Made by a program: the position numbers and the translations under genes
Source: Castellaniella hirudinis
Lineage (GTDB): Bacteria > Pseudomonadota > Gammaproteobacteria > Burkholderiales > Burkholderiaceae_B
Direction of reading: 5' to 3'
Length of the DNA stretch: 64,000 nt
NCBI RefSeq assembly: GCF_042651965.1
Contig: NZ_JBHSDY010000005.1
Coordinates: 310,001-374,000 of the forward strand
Notes under the pieces: model-generated
The model's database searches: none
What the model was told of the DNA's origin: nothing
Seen by the model: only the letters and a program-made list of their open reading frames with translations
Part shown: piece after piece, positions 56,058-64,000 of the stretch
Layout: each line of letters starts with the position of its first letter
Numbering within the stretch: position 1 is the first letter of the stretch

Positions 56058-57419
56058 ATGAAAGACAACAAGACTTTGGGACAAGCCATGCAGACGCAGG
56101 TCAAGCGCCGTTCGGTGCTGAAGGCCGGCGCCGCCGGGGTTGCCGGCGGCATGCTGATGCCCGGCGCCGCCCGGGTCGCGCTGGCCGACGACAAGAAACC
56201 CCTGGGGGCCTGGCCCGCAGGCTCGGAGGGCGACTCCATCGTCCTGGGCCTGACTGTCGATCTGACCGGACCGTATTCGGCGCAAGGCGCCGCGCAGCAG
56301 CGCGGCTACGAGCTGGCCGTCGAGCACATCAACAATGGCGATCCCGTCCTCAAGGAAATTTCTGCCGACCTCAAGAAAGGGGTGCTGGGCAAGCCGCTGA
56401 AAATCGTCTCGGCCGATGCCGAAACGAAACCCAACACCGGCGTGCAGTCGGCCACGCGTTTCATCCACGACAACAAGGCGATGATGATCTCCGGCAGCAC
56501 CAGCAGCGCGGTGGCCATCGCCCTGGAAAAGGTCTGCAACCGCGAACATACGCCGTATTTCACGGCCATTTCCGGGTCCAATGAAACCACCGGCGTCGAT
56601 TGCCAGCGCTATGGCTTCCGCCCCTGCTACTTCGCCTACATGGCCTGCAAGGCGGTTGCGCCCGTGGCCGCCAAGGAACTCGGCAAGAACCGCAAGGCCG
56701 CGTACCTGACGCCCGACTATACGTACGGCCACACCACCACGCAGTCGATGAAGGAATTCACCGAAAAAGAAGGCTGGACGACGGTCACCAACCAGGTCCA
56801 CCCGCTGGGCGCCAAGGACTACAGCTCCTACCTGATCAACATCGCCAATACCGATGCCGACGTGCTGGTGTGCGTGGCCTATGGCGCGGATGCCGCCAAT
56901 GCCATCAAGCAGGCCAAACAATTCGGTCTGCTCGACAAGATGAAAGTCGTCGTGCCTTACAGCTCGGCCTACATCGAAGAGGAAGTCGGCGCCGATCTGA
57001 TGGAAGGCGTCATCGTGGCCCAGGGGTTCTGGTGGACCCTGCAGGACAAATACCCCCAAGCCAAGCACTTCGTCGATGCCTATGAGAAGAAGTTCAAGGG
57101 CAAGCCGCGCGACTCGTCTTTCTATGCCTATCTGGCCGTGATGGTCTGGGCGGCCGCCGTCGAGCGCGCAGGGGGGCTGTATCCGCCCGACGTCGTCAAG
57201 GCGCTGGAATCGGGCGCGGTCCTGAATCTCGCCACGGGGCCGTTCTCGATCCGTCCCGAGGATCACCAGGGCGTCGTCAACTTCCCGGTCATGCGCGGCA
57301 AGAAAAAAGCCGACATGAAGAATCCGGACGATTACTACGAAATCGTCCAGGTCGTCGAGGGCAAGGACGTGGTGCCGGATCTGGGTGTGCTGGGCTGCAA
57401 ATTGGGTGATTACATCTGA
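56058..57419 (+). CDS. Branched-chain amino acid/urea-type ABC transporter, substrate-binding protein
   Basis: 453 residues. A Tat signal is present at the N-terminus (KRRSVLKAGAAGVAGG, cleavage near LADDK). The mature domain has the periplasmic-binding type 1 fold: VLGLTVDLTGPYSAQGAAQQRGYELAVEHIN and SGSTSSAVAIALEKVC. The ligand may be an amino acid, amide or urea; the long form resembles UrtA-like and amide-binding proteins more than LivK. AGGAG precedes the ATG. Downstream are a permease, a permease-ATPase fusion and a second ATPase. Confidence 0.88.
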   Translation: MKDNKTLGQAMQTQVKRRSVLKAGAAGVAGGMLMPGAARVALADDKKPLGAWPAGSEGDSIVLGLTVDLTGPYSAQGAAQQRGYELAVEHINNGDPVLKEISADLKKGVLGKPLKIVSADAETKPNTGVQSATRFIHDNKAMMISGSTSSAVAIALEKVCNREHTPYFTAISGSNETTGVDCQRYGFRPCYFAYMACKAVAPVAAKELGKNRKAAYLTPDYTYGHTTTQSMKEFTEKEGWTTVTNQVHPLGAKDYSSYLINIANTDADVLVCVAYGADAANAIKQAKQFGLLDKMKVVVPYSSAYIEEEVGADLMEGVIVAQGFWWTLQDKYPQAKHFVDAYEKKFKGKPRDSSFYAYLAVMVWAAAVERAGGLYPPDVVKALESGAVLNLATGPFSIRPEDHQGVVNFPVMRGKKKADMKNPDDYYEIVQVVEGKDVVPDLGVLGCKLGDYI

Positions 57420-57492
57420 GCAATCCGTGTCTCCCGGGGCCTTGCGGCCCCGGGAGCAGCCACTGTCCGGGACTTGAAGGAGGTACCCGAGC

Positions 57493-58359
57493 ATGTCATT
57501 GTTTCTCTCACAATTATTCAATGGGCTGACGACCGGTTTGTTGTTGGCGTTGATCAGTACCGGCCTGACCATTATTTACGGCACGCTCGGTGTCATCAAT
57601 TTCGCACACGGCGCCCTGTTCGTCGTGGGGGGGTATGCGGGCTATACGGTCTATGGCCTGACGGAGTCGTTCGTGCTGGCCCTGGCCGGCGGGGCCGCCG
57701 TGGCGCTGGCCTGCGGCCTGGTCATAGAGCGCGGCCTGATGCGCAAGTTCTACAGCCGTCCGCCCGAAGACCAGATCCTGGTCACGTTCGGCCTGAGCAT
57801 CATCCTCATTGAAATCATCCGCGGCATTTACGGCGGCGTCAGCCTGTCGGTCTCGCCGCCGGAATGGGGCATGGGGATCGCCAAAATCGGTTCGCTCATC
57901 TATCCGATGTACCGGCTGGAAACGCTCGCCATTGCGGCGGTGACCCTGCTGGTGCTGTATTTCATCCTGTATCGCACCAGCCTGGGCCTGGTGGTGCGCG
58001 CGGGCATCGAGGACGCGCAGATGGTCGATGCCCTGGGCATCAACATCAAGCGGGCTTTCCTGGTGGTGTTCGGCCTGGGCGCCATGGCGGCCGGGTTTGC
58101 CGGGGTGGTCAATTCGCCCATCGTGGCGCTGACGCCGGACATGGGCTTTCGCTACCTGGTCGAATCCTTCGTGGTGGTGGTGATCGGCGGCGTGGGATCT
58201 TTCCCGGGGGCCATCGTGGGCGGCATCATCGCCGGAGAAATCCTCAGCCTCACGGCCATGGTGAATCCCCAGTATTCCGATGTGATGCTGTTCGTCGCCA
58301 TGGCGCTGGTGCTGGTGTTCCGTCCGCAAGGTCTCATGGGTCAGGAGGGTCGGGAATGA
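57493..58359 (+). CDS. LivH-type ABC transporter permease
   Basis: 288 residues with about eight hydrophobic helices. LFNGLTTGLLLALISTGLTIIYGTLGVINFAHGALFVVGGY and RAGIEDAQMVDALGINIKRAF, the permease loop, are LivH hallmarks. GGAGGT lies before the ATG. The stop overlaps the ATG of the fused permease-ATPase by 4 bp. Confidence 0.94.
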   Translation: MSLFLSQLFNGLTTGLLLALISTGLTIIYGTLGVINFAHGALFVVGGYAGYTVYGLTESFVLALAGGAAVALACGLVIERGLMRKFYSRPPEDQILVTFGLSIILIEIIRGIYGGVSLSVSPPEWGMGIAKIGSLIYPMYRLETLAIAAVTLLVLYFILYRTSLGLVVRAGIEDAQMVDALGINIKRAFLVVFGLGAMAAGFAGVVNSPIVALTPDMGFRYLVESFVVVVIGGVGSFPGAIVGGIIAGEILSLTAMVNPQYSDVMLFVAMALVLVFRPQGLMGQEGRE

Positions 58360-60239
58360 GTTCATCGCAATCAACGACGGCCGAAGTCGCGGGTTCGGCC
58401 CGGTCTGTCAAACAGGGAGGGGGAGGCATGATCATGCGTGGACGGCTGCCCGAAATGTGGGTGGGACTCGGCCTGATCCTGGCGCCTTTCATCTTGCCGG
58501 CCATCGGCATGAGCCCCGATTTGCTGACCCGGATCCTGATCCTCGGCCTGTTCGGCCTGGGCTTCGATCTGCTGTTCGGCTACACCGGACTGTTGTCCTT
58601 CGGCCAGGCGGCTTTTTTCGGTACGGGCGGATTCGTCACGGCCTATCTGCTGACCGACGGGGTCGTGCCCAATATGCTGCTGGCGCTGGTCATCGGCACG
58701 GTCGCGGCCGCCGTCATGGGCCTGCTCATCGGTTATCTCACCTTGCGGCGCACGGGCATTTACTTTGCCATGAGCACACTGGCCTTCGGCGAGATGTTCT
58801 TCTTCATGGAAAACTCGGTCTTCAAGGAGTACACCGGGGGCGAAAACGGGATCGCGGGCGTGCCGTCGCCTGAAATCGCGCTGGGCTTCATCAATATCAA
58901 GATCGGCAGCGGCTGGCCCATGTACTGGTTCGTGGCGCTGGTGTTCTTCGTCGGCTATCTCATCGCCCGCCGCATCGTGCGCTCGCCGTTCGGCGCCGTG
59001 CTCAAAGCCATCCAGGGCAATCCCAAGCGCGCGACTGCGCTGGGCCATTCGATCCAGTCGTACAAGCTCATGGTCTTCGTCGTGGCGGCTGCATACGGCG
59101 GTCTGGCGGGCGGCTTGCTGGGCTTGTTCCAGTCCTATATGCCGCCCGATGCCTTCTCGCTGGATACCTCGGCGCAACTGGTGATCCAGACCGTGATGGG
59201 CGGGGCCGGCACGCTGCTGGGGCCGTTGCTGGGCGCGACCATCTGGCTCTACCTGTACGACGGCCTGCAGCAGGTGGGCAGCCTCGGACCCTACTGGAAG
59301 CTGATCCTCGGCGTGGTCTTCGTCGTGCTGGTGACGGTGTTCCGCCGTGGGGTGGCCGGCGCCATCATCCAGCTCTGGCAACGGACGCGCAAGCTGCCTG
59401 CCGGCATCGATGTCGACGCCAGCAGCAAAGTGGCCAGCGCGCTGGATATCGTGCCGCCCCTGGCGACGACCAAGCCCGGCGCGCCGGTGCTGGAAGCGCG
59501 CGGCGTCAGCAAGCACTACGGCGGCCTGAAGGCCAACTCGGACATCGACTTCACCCTGCGCGAAGGCGAACTGCACGGCGTGATCGGCCCCAACGGCGCC
59601 GGCAAATCCACCTTCTTCGCGATGCTGGCGGGTGAATTGCCGACGACCACGGGCAAGGTCTTCTTCCGTGGCCAGGAAATCACCGGCATCGGCGTGACCT
59701 CGGTCTGCCAGTTGGGCATGAGCAAGAGCTACCAGATCAACCAGCTCTTCGAACACCTGACCGTGCGCCAGAACATGATGATTCCGGTGCTGGCGCGGTT
59801 GCGCGGGCGCTATCGCAGCGACCTGCTGAGCAGCCTGCATTCCGATCACCTGGATTCCCAGGTCAATGCGGCCATCGCCCTGGTGGACCTCAGCCACCAT
59901 GCCGATACGCAGGTCTCGGAGATGTCCTACGGCGAAAAGCGTCGCCTGGAAATCGGCCTGGCGCTGGCCACGGGCGCCAACGTGCTGCTGTTCGACGAAC
60001 CGCTGGCGGGCCTCGGACCCGAGGAGCGGGTGCTGGTGGTGGCGCTGCTCAAGTCGATCCGCCAGGGCCGCAGCATGGTGATCGTCGAGCACGACATGGA
60101 TGCCATGTTTGAACTGGCCGAACGCATCACGGTCCTGTACGAAGGCCGCAAACTGGCCGAAGGCACGCCCGACGATATCCGCCGCGATCCGTCGGTCCAG
60201 GCGGCCTACCTTGGAGGGATGGACGATGAGTCTGCTTGA
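58356..60239 (+). CDS. LivM permease fused to LivG ATPase
   Basis: 627 residues in one uninterrupted frame. Residues ~30-340 form a LivM-type permease (ILGLFGLGFDLLFGYTGLLSFGQAAFFG; loop GNPKRATALGHSIQSYKL). After a linker of about 30 residues, ~375-627 form a LivG-type ATPase: Walker A GPNGAGKST (~411), signature SYGEKRRLEIGLALA, Walker B VLLFDEPLAGLGP. Most LivM and LivG proteins are separate, but this fusion type is known in Burkholderiales. It should form a mixed ATPase pair with the product of the next gene. Confidence 0.93.
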   Translation: MSSSQSTTAEVAGSARSVKQGGGGMIMRGRLPEMWVGLGLILAPFILPAIGMSPDLLTRILILGLFGLGFDLLFGYTGLLSFGQAAFFGTGGFVTAYLLTDGVVPNMLLALVIGTVAAAVMGLLIGYLTLRRTGIYFAMSTLAFGEMFFFMENSVFKEYTGGENGIAGVPSPEIALGFINIKIGSGWPMYWFVALVFFVGYLIARRIVRSPFGAVLKAIQGNPKRATALGHSIQSYKLMVFVVAAAYGGLAGGLLGLFQSYMPPDAFSLDTSAQLVIQTVMGGAGTLLGPLLGATIWLYLYDGLQQVGSLGPYWKLILGVVFVVLVTVFRRGVAGAIIQLWQRTRKLPAGIDVDASSKVASALDIVPPLATTKPGAPVLEARGVSKHYGGLKANSDIDFTLREGELHGVIGPNGAGKSTFFAMLAGELPTTTGKVFFRGQEITGIGVTSVCQLGMSKSYQINQLFEHLTVRQNMMIPVLARLRGRYRSDLLSSLHSDHLDSQVNAAIALVDLSHHADTQVSEMSYGEKRRLEIGLALATGANVLLFDEPLAGLGPEERVLVVALLKSIRQGRSMVIVEHDMDAMFELAERITVLYEGRKLAEGTPDDIRRDPSVQAAYLGGMDDESA

Positions 60240-60930
60240 AATCGACAAGATCAACAGCTATTACGGTGACTCGCACATCCTGTTCGACGTCTCGATGCGG
60301 ATCGAGGAGCACGAGGTCGTGGCGCTGCTGGGGCGCAACGGGGCCGGCAAGAGCACCACGATGAAATCCCTGATGGGCATGGTCGAGGTCAAGTCCGGCA
60401 CCATCCGCCACCGGGGCGTGGAAATCCAGCATCTGCCGCCTTACGGCCGCGCAGGGCTGGGCATCCAGCTGGTGCCCGAGGAGCGCCGCGTATTCGGTTC
60501 GATCTCGGTGCAGGAAAACCTGCAACTGGCGGCCATGACGGCGCCCAAGCCGCGCACCCTGGACGAGATCTACGCGACCTTCCCGCGCCTGGCCGAACGC
60601 AAGCGCAACCGGGGCAAGCAGTTGTCCGGGGGCGAGCAGCAGATGCTGGCGATCGCGCGGGCCATGATACGCAACGCCGACATCATTCTGCTGGACGAGC
60701 CTTTCGAAGGGCTGGCCCCGCTGATCGTGCGCGATCTGATGTCCGTGTGCCGCCAGTTGGCGGACGCGGGCCAGACGATCGTGATCGTGGAACAGAACGT
60801 ACGTGCTGCGCTGTCGCTGGCCGACCGCGCCTATATCGTCAACAACGGCCATGTGGTGTACGAGGGTACGCCCAAGGACCTGCACGAAAACGGTGAGATC
60901 ATCGAACGCTATCTCGGCGTCAAAGCCTGA
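60226..60930 (+). CDS. LivF-type ABC transporter ATPase
   Basis: 234 residues. Walker A is GRNGAGKST (~36-44), the signature LSGGEQQMLAIARAMI and Walker B IILLDEPFEGLAP. The ATG at 60226 is preceded by GGAGGG and overlaps the fusion gene by 14 bp. It supplies the second ATPase of the importer. A strong terminator follows 30 bp downstream. Confidence 0.94.
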   Translation: MSLLEIDKINSYYGDSHILFDVSMRIEEHEVVALLGRNGAGKSTTMKSLMGMVEVKSGTIRHRGVEIQHLPPYGRAGLGIQLVPEERRVFGSISVQENLQLAAMTAPKPRTLDEIYATFPRLAERKRNRGKQLSGGEQQMLAIARAMIRNADIILLDEPFEGLAPLIVRDLMSVCRQLADAGQTIVIVEQNVRAALSLADRAYIVNNGHVVYEGTPKDLHENGEIIERYLGVKA

Positions 60931-60960
60931 CCTTTTTCGTGTCCGGTCCGCCGGGCGATT

Positions 60961-60997
60961 CCCGGGTTCCGCGCTTGCGCGGACCCGGGTTTTTTTA
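60961..60997 (+). terminator. Intrinsic terminator of the Liv/urea-type operon
   Basis: CCCGGGTTCCGCGC pairs with GCGCGGACCCGGG (one bulge) and is followed by TTTTTTT. Confidence 0.92.
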
Positions 60998-60998
60998 T

Positions 60999-61069
60999 GC
61001 GCCGGGCCGCCCCAAGGCGAAAAGCGCCCCCTCGGGGGCGGCGGCAAGCCGGGGGCGCAGCGTGGGGGC
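60999..61069. repeat. Dispersed intergenic repeat, copy 3
   Basis: The blocks GCCGGGCCGCCCCAAGGC, GCGCCCCCTCGGGGG and GCGCAGCGTGGGGG recur in the same order as in copies 1 and 2. It begins directly after the operon terminator and lies 11 bp from the stop of the reverse-strand P-loop gene, for which its hairpin may serve as terminator. Confidence 0.85.
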
Positions 61070-61080
61070 CTTGTTCGGAT

Positions 61081-61614
61081 TCAGTCTTCCGCCAAAGCAC
61101 TCAAAACAAAATCGGCGCGTTCCGCGACGCTGACTTTCGGCAGGAGCGAGACCGTGTAGCCCGAGGACGGATAGGCGTGCTGCAGCCGTTCGAATTCAGT
61201 CAAGGCCGCCTCCAGATCATGACGGCGTTCGGTGTCTTGCCGGTAGATTTCCGGCCAGGGTGGGGCCAGGAAGACGCGGGGGTGATACCGGCAGGACTGG
61301 ACCTGGGGTAAGACCGGGTCTCCGCTCAGCGCCTGCAGGGCGGCGGCGATATCGATCAGGCTTCGATCGAAAAAGACCCACTGCCGGCTGTCGCGCGGCG
61401 CGTGGGCATGGTCGTGCCGGGCCATCTCCAGGGCGCGCCGCAGGAATGCCATCATGTCGACCCATGGCAGGGCGTGGCCGCCTGCGCGCGTTTCTGCCTG
61501 GACGACCCGCCGTCCGGCTTCTTCGATCACGGTATGGCCGCGCCGTTGAAGTTCGGCCAGCAGCGTGGATTTTCCGCCGCCCGAGCAGCCGGAGAGGATG
61601 ACGAAACGATTCAC
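61081..61614 (-). CDS. P-loop AAA family ATPase (small kinase-like)
   Basis: 177 residues. Walker A is SGCSGGGKST (8-17); the VIEEAGRRVV and FFDRSLIDIAAAL segments match small AAA_28-type nucleoside-kinase-like proteins. The exact substrate is unknown. The start is a GTG at 61614 that overlaps the exporter stop by 4 bp (GTGA), so it is translationally coupled to the DMT exporter upstream. A copy of the dispersed repeat follows. Confidence 0.85.
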   Translation of the reverse strand: MNRFVILSGCSGGGKSTLLAELQRRGHTVIEEAGRRVVQAETRAGGHALPWVDMMAFLRRALEMARHDHAHAPRDSRQWVFFDRSLIDIAAALQALSGDPVLPQVQSCRYHPRVFLAPPWPEIYRQDTERRHDLEAALTEFERLQHAYPSSGYTVSLLPKVSVAERADFVLSALAED

Positions 61615-62489
61615 GGTTTGGCCGCCCGCCTCGCGAACACCAGCACATTGCCCAGGATGACGAGCGCCAATCCCGCCACGGCATAGGGCGTCCATTGATA
61701 CCCTTCGGCCACCGAGGAAATGCTCAGGGCCACCACCGGGAACAGCACCGTGCAGTAAGCCGTGCGCACCGGACCGATGCGGCCCACCAAGGTCAGATAG
61801 GCGGTGAAACCGACGACGGAACCGAAGACCGCCAGGTACAGCAGCGCCCCGACATAGGCCGGCGAGGGGTCGAAATCAAAGGGCTGGCCCGTCAGCACGC
61901 AGCCCGCCAGCAGGATCAGCGAGCCGTACAGCATGCTGTAGGCATTGCCTGTCAGGGGGCCGATGCCGGCGCGCTGCTGGGCCGACGACAGCATGTTGCC
62001 GGTCGAAAAGCACAGCGTGCCCAGCAGCGCCAGGCCCAGGCCCAGCAGGGTTTCCAGGGTGGCGGTCTGGCCGGCCAGTTCAGGCCAGAACAGCAGCGCC
62101 AGGCCCGCGAGGCCAAAGGCGCCGCCCAGCATGACGCGCGGCGTGATGCGGGTGCCGAACCACAGGCGCGCGTTCAGCGCATTCCACAGGGTGGCGGCGG
62201 AAAACACCACCGACACCAGGCCGCTGGAGATCCACTGCGTGGCGTTGTAGAAGCACAGGAAGTTCAGGCAGAACAGGCACAGACCCTGGCCCAGGCACAG
62301 TACGTGGCCGCGCCGGTCCAGCCGCTGCAGGCGGCCCAGCGCGATCAGGGCGCCCAGCAGGATCGCCGAGGCGAGTCCGAAGCGGTAGAAGATCGACACC
62401 GGGATGGCGACGATGCCCAGTTGCAGTTTGATGGCGATCCAGGTGGTGCCCCAGATCAATACGGTCAGCAAATACAGGAAGGCGTTCAT
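61611..62489 (-). CDS. EamA/DMT family exporter
   Basis: 292 residues with ten hydrophobic helices in two homologous halves. The EamA repeat signs are LLTVLIWGTTWIAIKLQLG at the N-terminus and YLTLVGRIGPVRTAYCTVLFPVVALSIS in the second half. Members export amino acids and other small metabolites. It is coupled to the downstream small ATPase and is divergent from the AraC regulator, which may control it. Confidence 0.92.
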   Translation of the reverse strand: MNAFLYLLTVLIWGTTWIAIKLQLGIVAIPVSIFYRFGLASAILLGALIALGRLQRLDRRGHVLCLGQGLCLFCLNFLCFYNATQWISSGLVSVVFSAATLWNALNARLWFGTRITPRVMLGGAFGLAGLALLFWPELAGQTATLETLLGLGLALLGTLCFSTGNMLSSAQQRAGIGPLTGNAYSMLYGSLILLAGCVLTGQPFDFDPSPAYVGALLYLAVFGSVVGFTAYLTLVGRIGPVRTAYCTVLFPVVALSISSVAEGYQWTPYAVAGLALVILGNVLVFARRAAKP

Positions 62490-62655
62490 GGTGAGGGTCG
62501 GTTCGCCGGAACGGGACGCGCGCCCGTGTCAAAGTGGATCCGTGTCAGTCTAGGCGCGCCGCCGGCCGATGAATTGCCTTTTCTTGCGGATTTTTCGCTT
62601 CAGGCGGCAGGCGGATCGTATCCGGGCCTGCCGCCTGGCGTACGATGAGCAGCTT

Positions 62656-63555
62656 ATGAACGCACTCGCCTCGGATCCGTCCGATTTTGCCCTGTTCCCT
62701 ATGCTGCGCAGCGCCCGCGTCCAGTTGGATCGGGCGACCACGCTGGGCGAAGGCCTGGCCGCAGCCCAATGGAACCGCGACCTGCGCACCGGCCCTGGCC
62801 TGGTGGACTACGACATGCCCGGCCACCATACCCTGTCGCTCTACCTGCAAGGCGGCGAAACCTGCTTTCGCCTGGATCACGGCGACCTGCGCGGCGGCGC
62901 GGGCAAGTTCTGCGTACTGCCGGATCAGCATCATTCGCGTTGGAGCATGAACGATGACGTGCGCTTTCTGCATCTGTACATCACGCCCCGGCGTCTGGCG
63001 CGCGAGGCCGTCATGCGGCTGGACTGCGAGCCCCGCGCACTGGAGCTGCGTGATCGGACGTACATCCGCGACCCGTCTCTGGAGCGGGCATGCCGCGCGC
63101 TGCTGAACGTGGACTGGAGCGTGCCGGCCGGGCGGTTGGCCGCCAGCGCCGCCGCCGAGGGGGTGCTGCACCACCTGTTGACGCAGAGCACCGGGCGCCG
63201 CGCCCGGGCCGACGATCTGGGCGGACTGGCGCCGGCCGTGCGGCGCCGGGTGCGGGACTACGTCGACGCCCACCTGGACGAGGCCCTGACGCTGGACGAA
63301 CTGGCGGGCGTGGCGGTCCTGTCCACCTACCATTTCGCGCGCATGTTCCATGTGTCGTTCGGCGAACCGCCCCACGCCTGGGTGCTGGGGCGCCGTTTGG
63401 CGCGCGCGCGTGAGCTGCTGGCCCGTTCCCGGGATGACCTGGCCGGCGTGGCCCGGGCCTGCGGATTCGGCAGTGCCAGCCACTTCAGCCGCGTGTTCCT
63501 GCAGGCCACCGGCATCACGCCGGGCCGGTACCGCGCTGCCGTGGGCTTTGCTTGA
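62656..63555 (+). CDS. AraC family transcriptional regulator
   Basis: 299 residues. The C-terminal ~100 residues contain two helix-turn-helix units: LDELAGVAVLSTYHFARMFHVSFG and LAGVARACGFGSASHFSRVFLQATG, ending ITPGRYRA. The N-terminal part is a ligand-binding cupin-like region. It is divergent from the DMT exporter and converges on the MerR gene with a 41-bp overlap. The ATG at 62656 follows a weak GAGCAG site. The ligand is unknown. Confidence 0.9.
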   Translation: MNALASDPSDFALFPMLRSARVQLDRATTLGEGLAAAQWNRDLRTGPGLVDYDMPGHHTLSLYLQGGETCFRLDHGDLRGGAGKFCVLPDQHHSRWSMNDDVRFLHLYITPRRLAREAVMRLDCEPRALELRDRTYIRDPSLERACRALLNVDWSVPAGRLAASAAAEGVLHHLLTQSTGRRARADDLGGLAPAVRRRVRDYVDAHLDEALTLDELAGVAVLSTYHFARMFHVSFGEPPHAWVLGRRLARARELLARSRDDLAGVARACGFGSASHFSRVFLQATGITPGRYRAAVGFA

Positions 63556-63940
63556 ACCGGCCGGCTGCAGCCGCCTTGAGCAGGCGCTGAAAGGTCGGGC
63601 AGTGCGCATGGCTGACGGCGGGGCATTGCGCGGCATGGCGCAAACCCTGGCTCATGGCCCGCAGCCGTTTGATGGTCGCATCGATTTCGTCAGCTTTGGC
63701 CGACAGCACTGCGCGATCCACCTGCGGGGCGCCCGCAGGCGTGAGCATGGCGAGGATTTCGTCCAGTGAAAGGCCGCCGGCCTGCCCGAGCGCGATGAGC
63801 GCCAACTGATCCAGCACGCCGGGCGCGAAGCGCCGCCGTTCGCCGGCCGGGCGGGTCGAGGAGATCAAACCTTTCTTTTCATAGAACCTCAGTGTGGAGG
63901 ATGGTACGCCCGTGCGCCGGGCGACTTCTGCAATGTCCAT
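63515..63940 (-). CDS. MerR family transcriptional regulator
   Basis: 141 residues. The N-terminal winged helix is MDIAEVARRTGVPSSTLRFYEKKGLISSTRPAGERRRF, followed by a dimerisation coiled coil (~80-110). Cysteines lie at AAQCPAVSHAHCPTF, which is suggestive of metal or redox sensing. AGAGG precedes the ATG. A promoter with MerR-type geometry lies directly upstream and fires away from the gene. Its coding end overlaps the AraC gene by 41 bp. Confidence 0.92.
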   Translation of the reverse strand: MDIAEVARRTGVPSSTLRFYEKKGLISSTRPAGERRRFAPGVLDQLALIALGQAGGLSLDEILAMLTPAGAPQVDRAVLSAKADEIDATIKRLRAMSQGLRHAAQCPAVSHAHCPTFQRLLKAAAAGRFKQSPRQRGTGPA

Positions 63941-63950
63941 GACGCGCCTC

Positions 63951-63981
63951 TTGACTTGAAGTTGACTTTAACTTCTAGCAT
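63951..63981 (+). promoter_or_regulatory. MerR-type promoter driving a gene beyond the window
   Basis: TTGACT (63951-63956) and TAGCAT (63976-63981) are separated by 19 bp, longer than optimal as in MerR-activated promoters. The spacer contains the dyad GAAGTT-N6-AACTTC (63958-63975), centred on it. The direction is rightward, so the target gene lies outside the window. Confidence 0.8.
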
Positions 63982-64000
63982 ACCGGTGAATGAGGATCCG

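Noticed and set aside
58300..59500. Possibility that the LivM-LivG fusion is a sequencing frameshift
   Set aside because: The frame is continuous through a plausible linker of about 30 residues and both domains are complete; such fusions are known in the order.

Overview
The window is about 64 kb of GC-rich, densely coding bacterial DNA. The gene content (pyrG-kdsA-eno-ftsB; leuS-lptE-holA-proA; fkpB-ispH; type B L31; many ABC and TRAP transporters) and the codon bias point to a betaproteobacterium of the Burkholderiales, most likely Alcaligenaceae (Bordetella/Achromobacter relatives). The genus cannot be fixed from sequence alone. No rRNA, tRNA, CRISPR array, transposase or integrase was seen.

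Layout. 1-4.3 kb: a partial ArsR-type repressor divergent from a 14-TM drug exporter with a near-ideal operator/promoter, then MarC and ETF-ubiquinone oxidoreductase. 4.4-8.1 kb: acyl-CoA thioesterase, the two CoA-transferase subunits (scoAB) and aminopeptidase P. 8.1-8.8 kb: a HigBA-type toxin-antitoxin pair. 9-11.3 kb: an exported-looking dienelactone hydrolase and an MFS carrier. 11.3-15.6 kb: the housekeeping run pyrG, kdsA, eno, ftsB. 15.6-19.9 kb: an orphan TadE-like protein, a membrane diguanylate cyclase, Hsp33, an RDD protein and an isolated 62-residue protein with its own strong promoter and tandem terminators.

20.0-27.2 kb: a catabolic cassette. It holds a TAXI-TRAP transporter, an NDP-forming acyl-CoA synthetase, a crotonase and a divergent LysR regulator. 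It is bounded by 43-bp perfect direct repeats; one copy is the 3' end of the intact RNA methyltransferase gene and the other is a detached remnant. This is the signature of an insertion at the 3' end of that gene, yet no recombinase is present. It is the most notable structure in the window. The inferred logic is import of an organic acid, activation to its CoA thioester, hydration, and control by LysR.

27.1-35.5 kb: a six-gene co-directional run leuS-lptE-holA-proA-hemJ-like-RNA methyltransferase, then rpmB-rpmG. 35.5-45.3 kb: Bcr/CflA exporter, cyclopropane fatty acid synthase, a glycine betaine/choline ABC system (proXWV), a MATE exporter, an ArnT-like membrane glycosyltransferase and L31. 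45.4-49.2 kb: RadC, FkpB-IspH and a DUF945 protein. 49.5-55.6 kb: a complete dipeptide-type ABC operon ending in a HIT hydrolase. 56.1-60.9 kb: a Liv/urea-type ABC operon whose second permease is fused to an ATPase. 61-64 kb: a small P-loop kinase-like protein coupled to a DMT exporter, an AraC regulator, and a MerR regulator next to a textbook MerR-type promoter that fires out of the window. A dispersed repeat of about 80 bp occurs three times (44.9, 49.3 and 61.0 kb).
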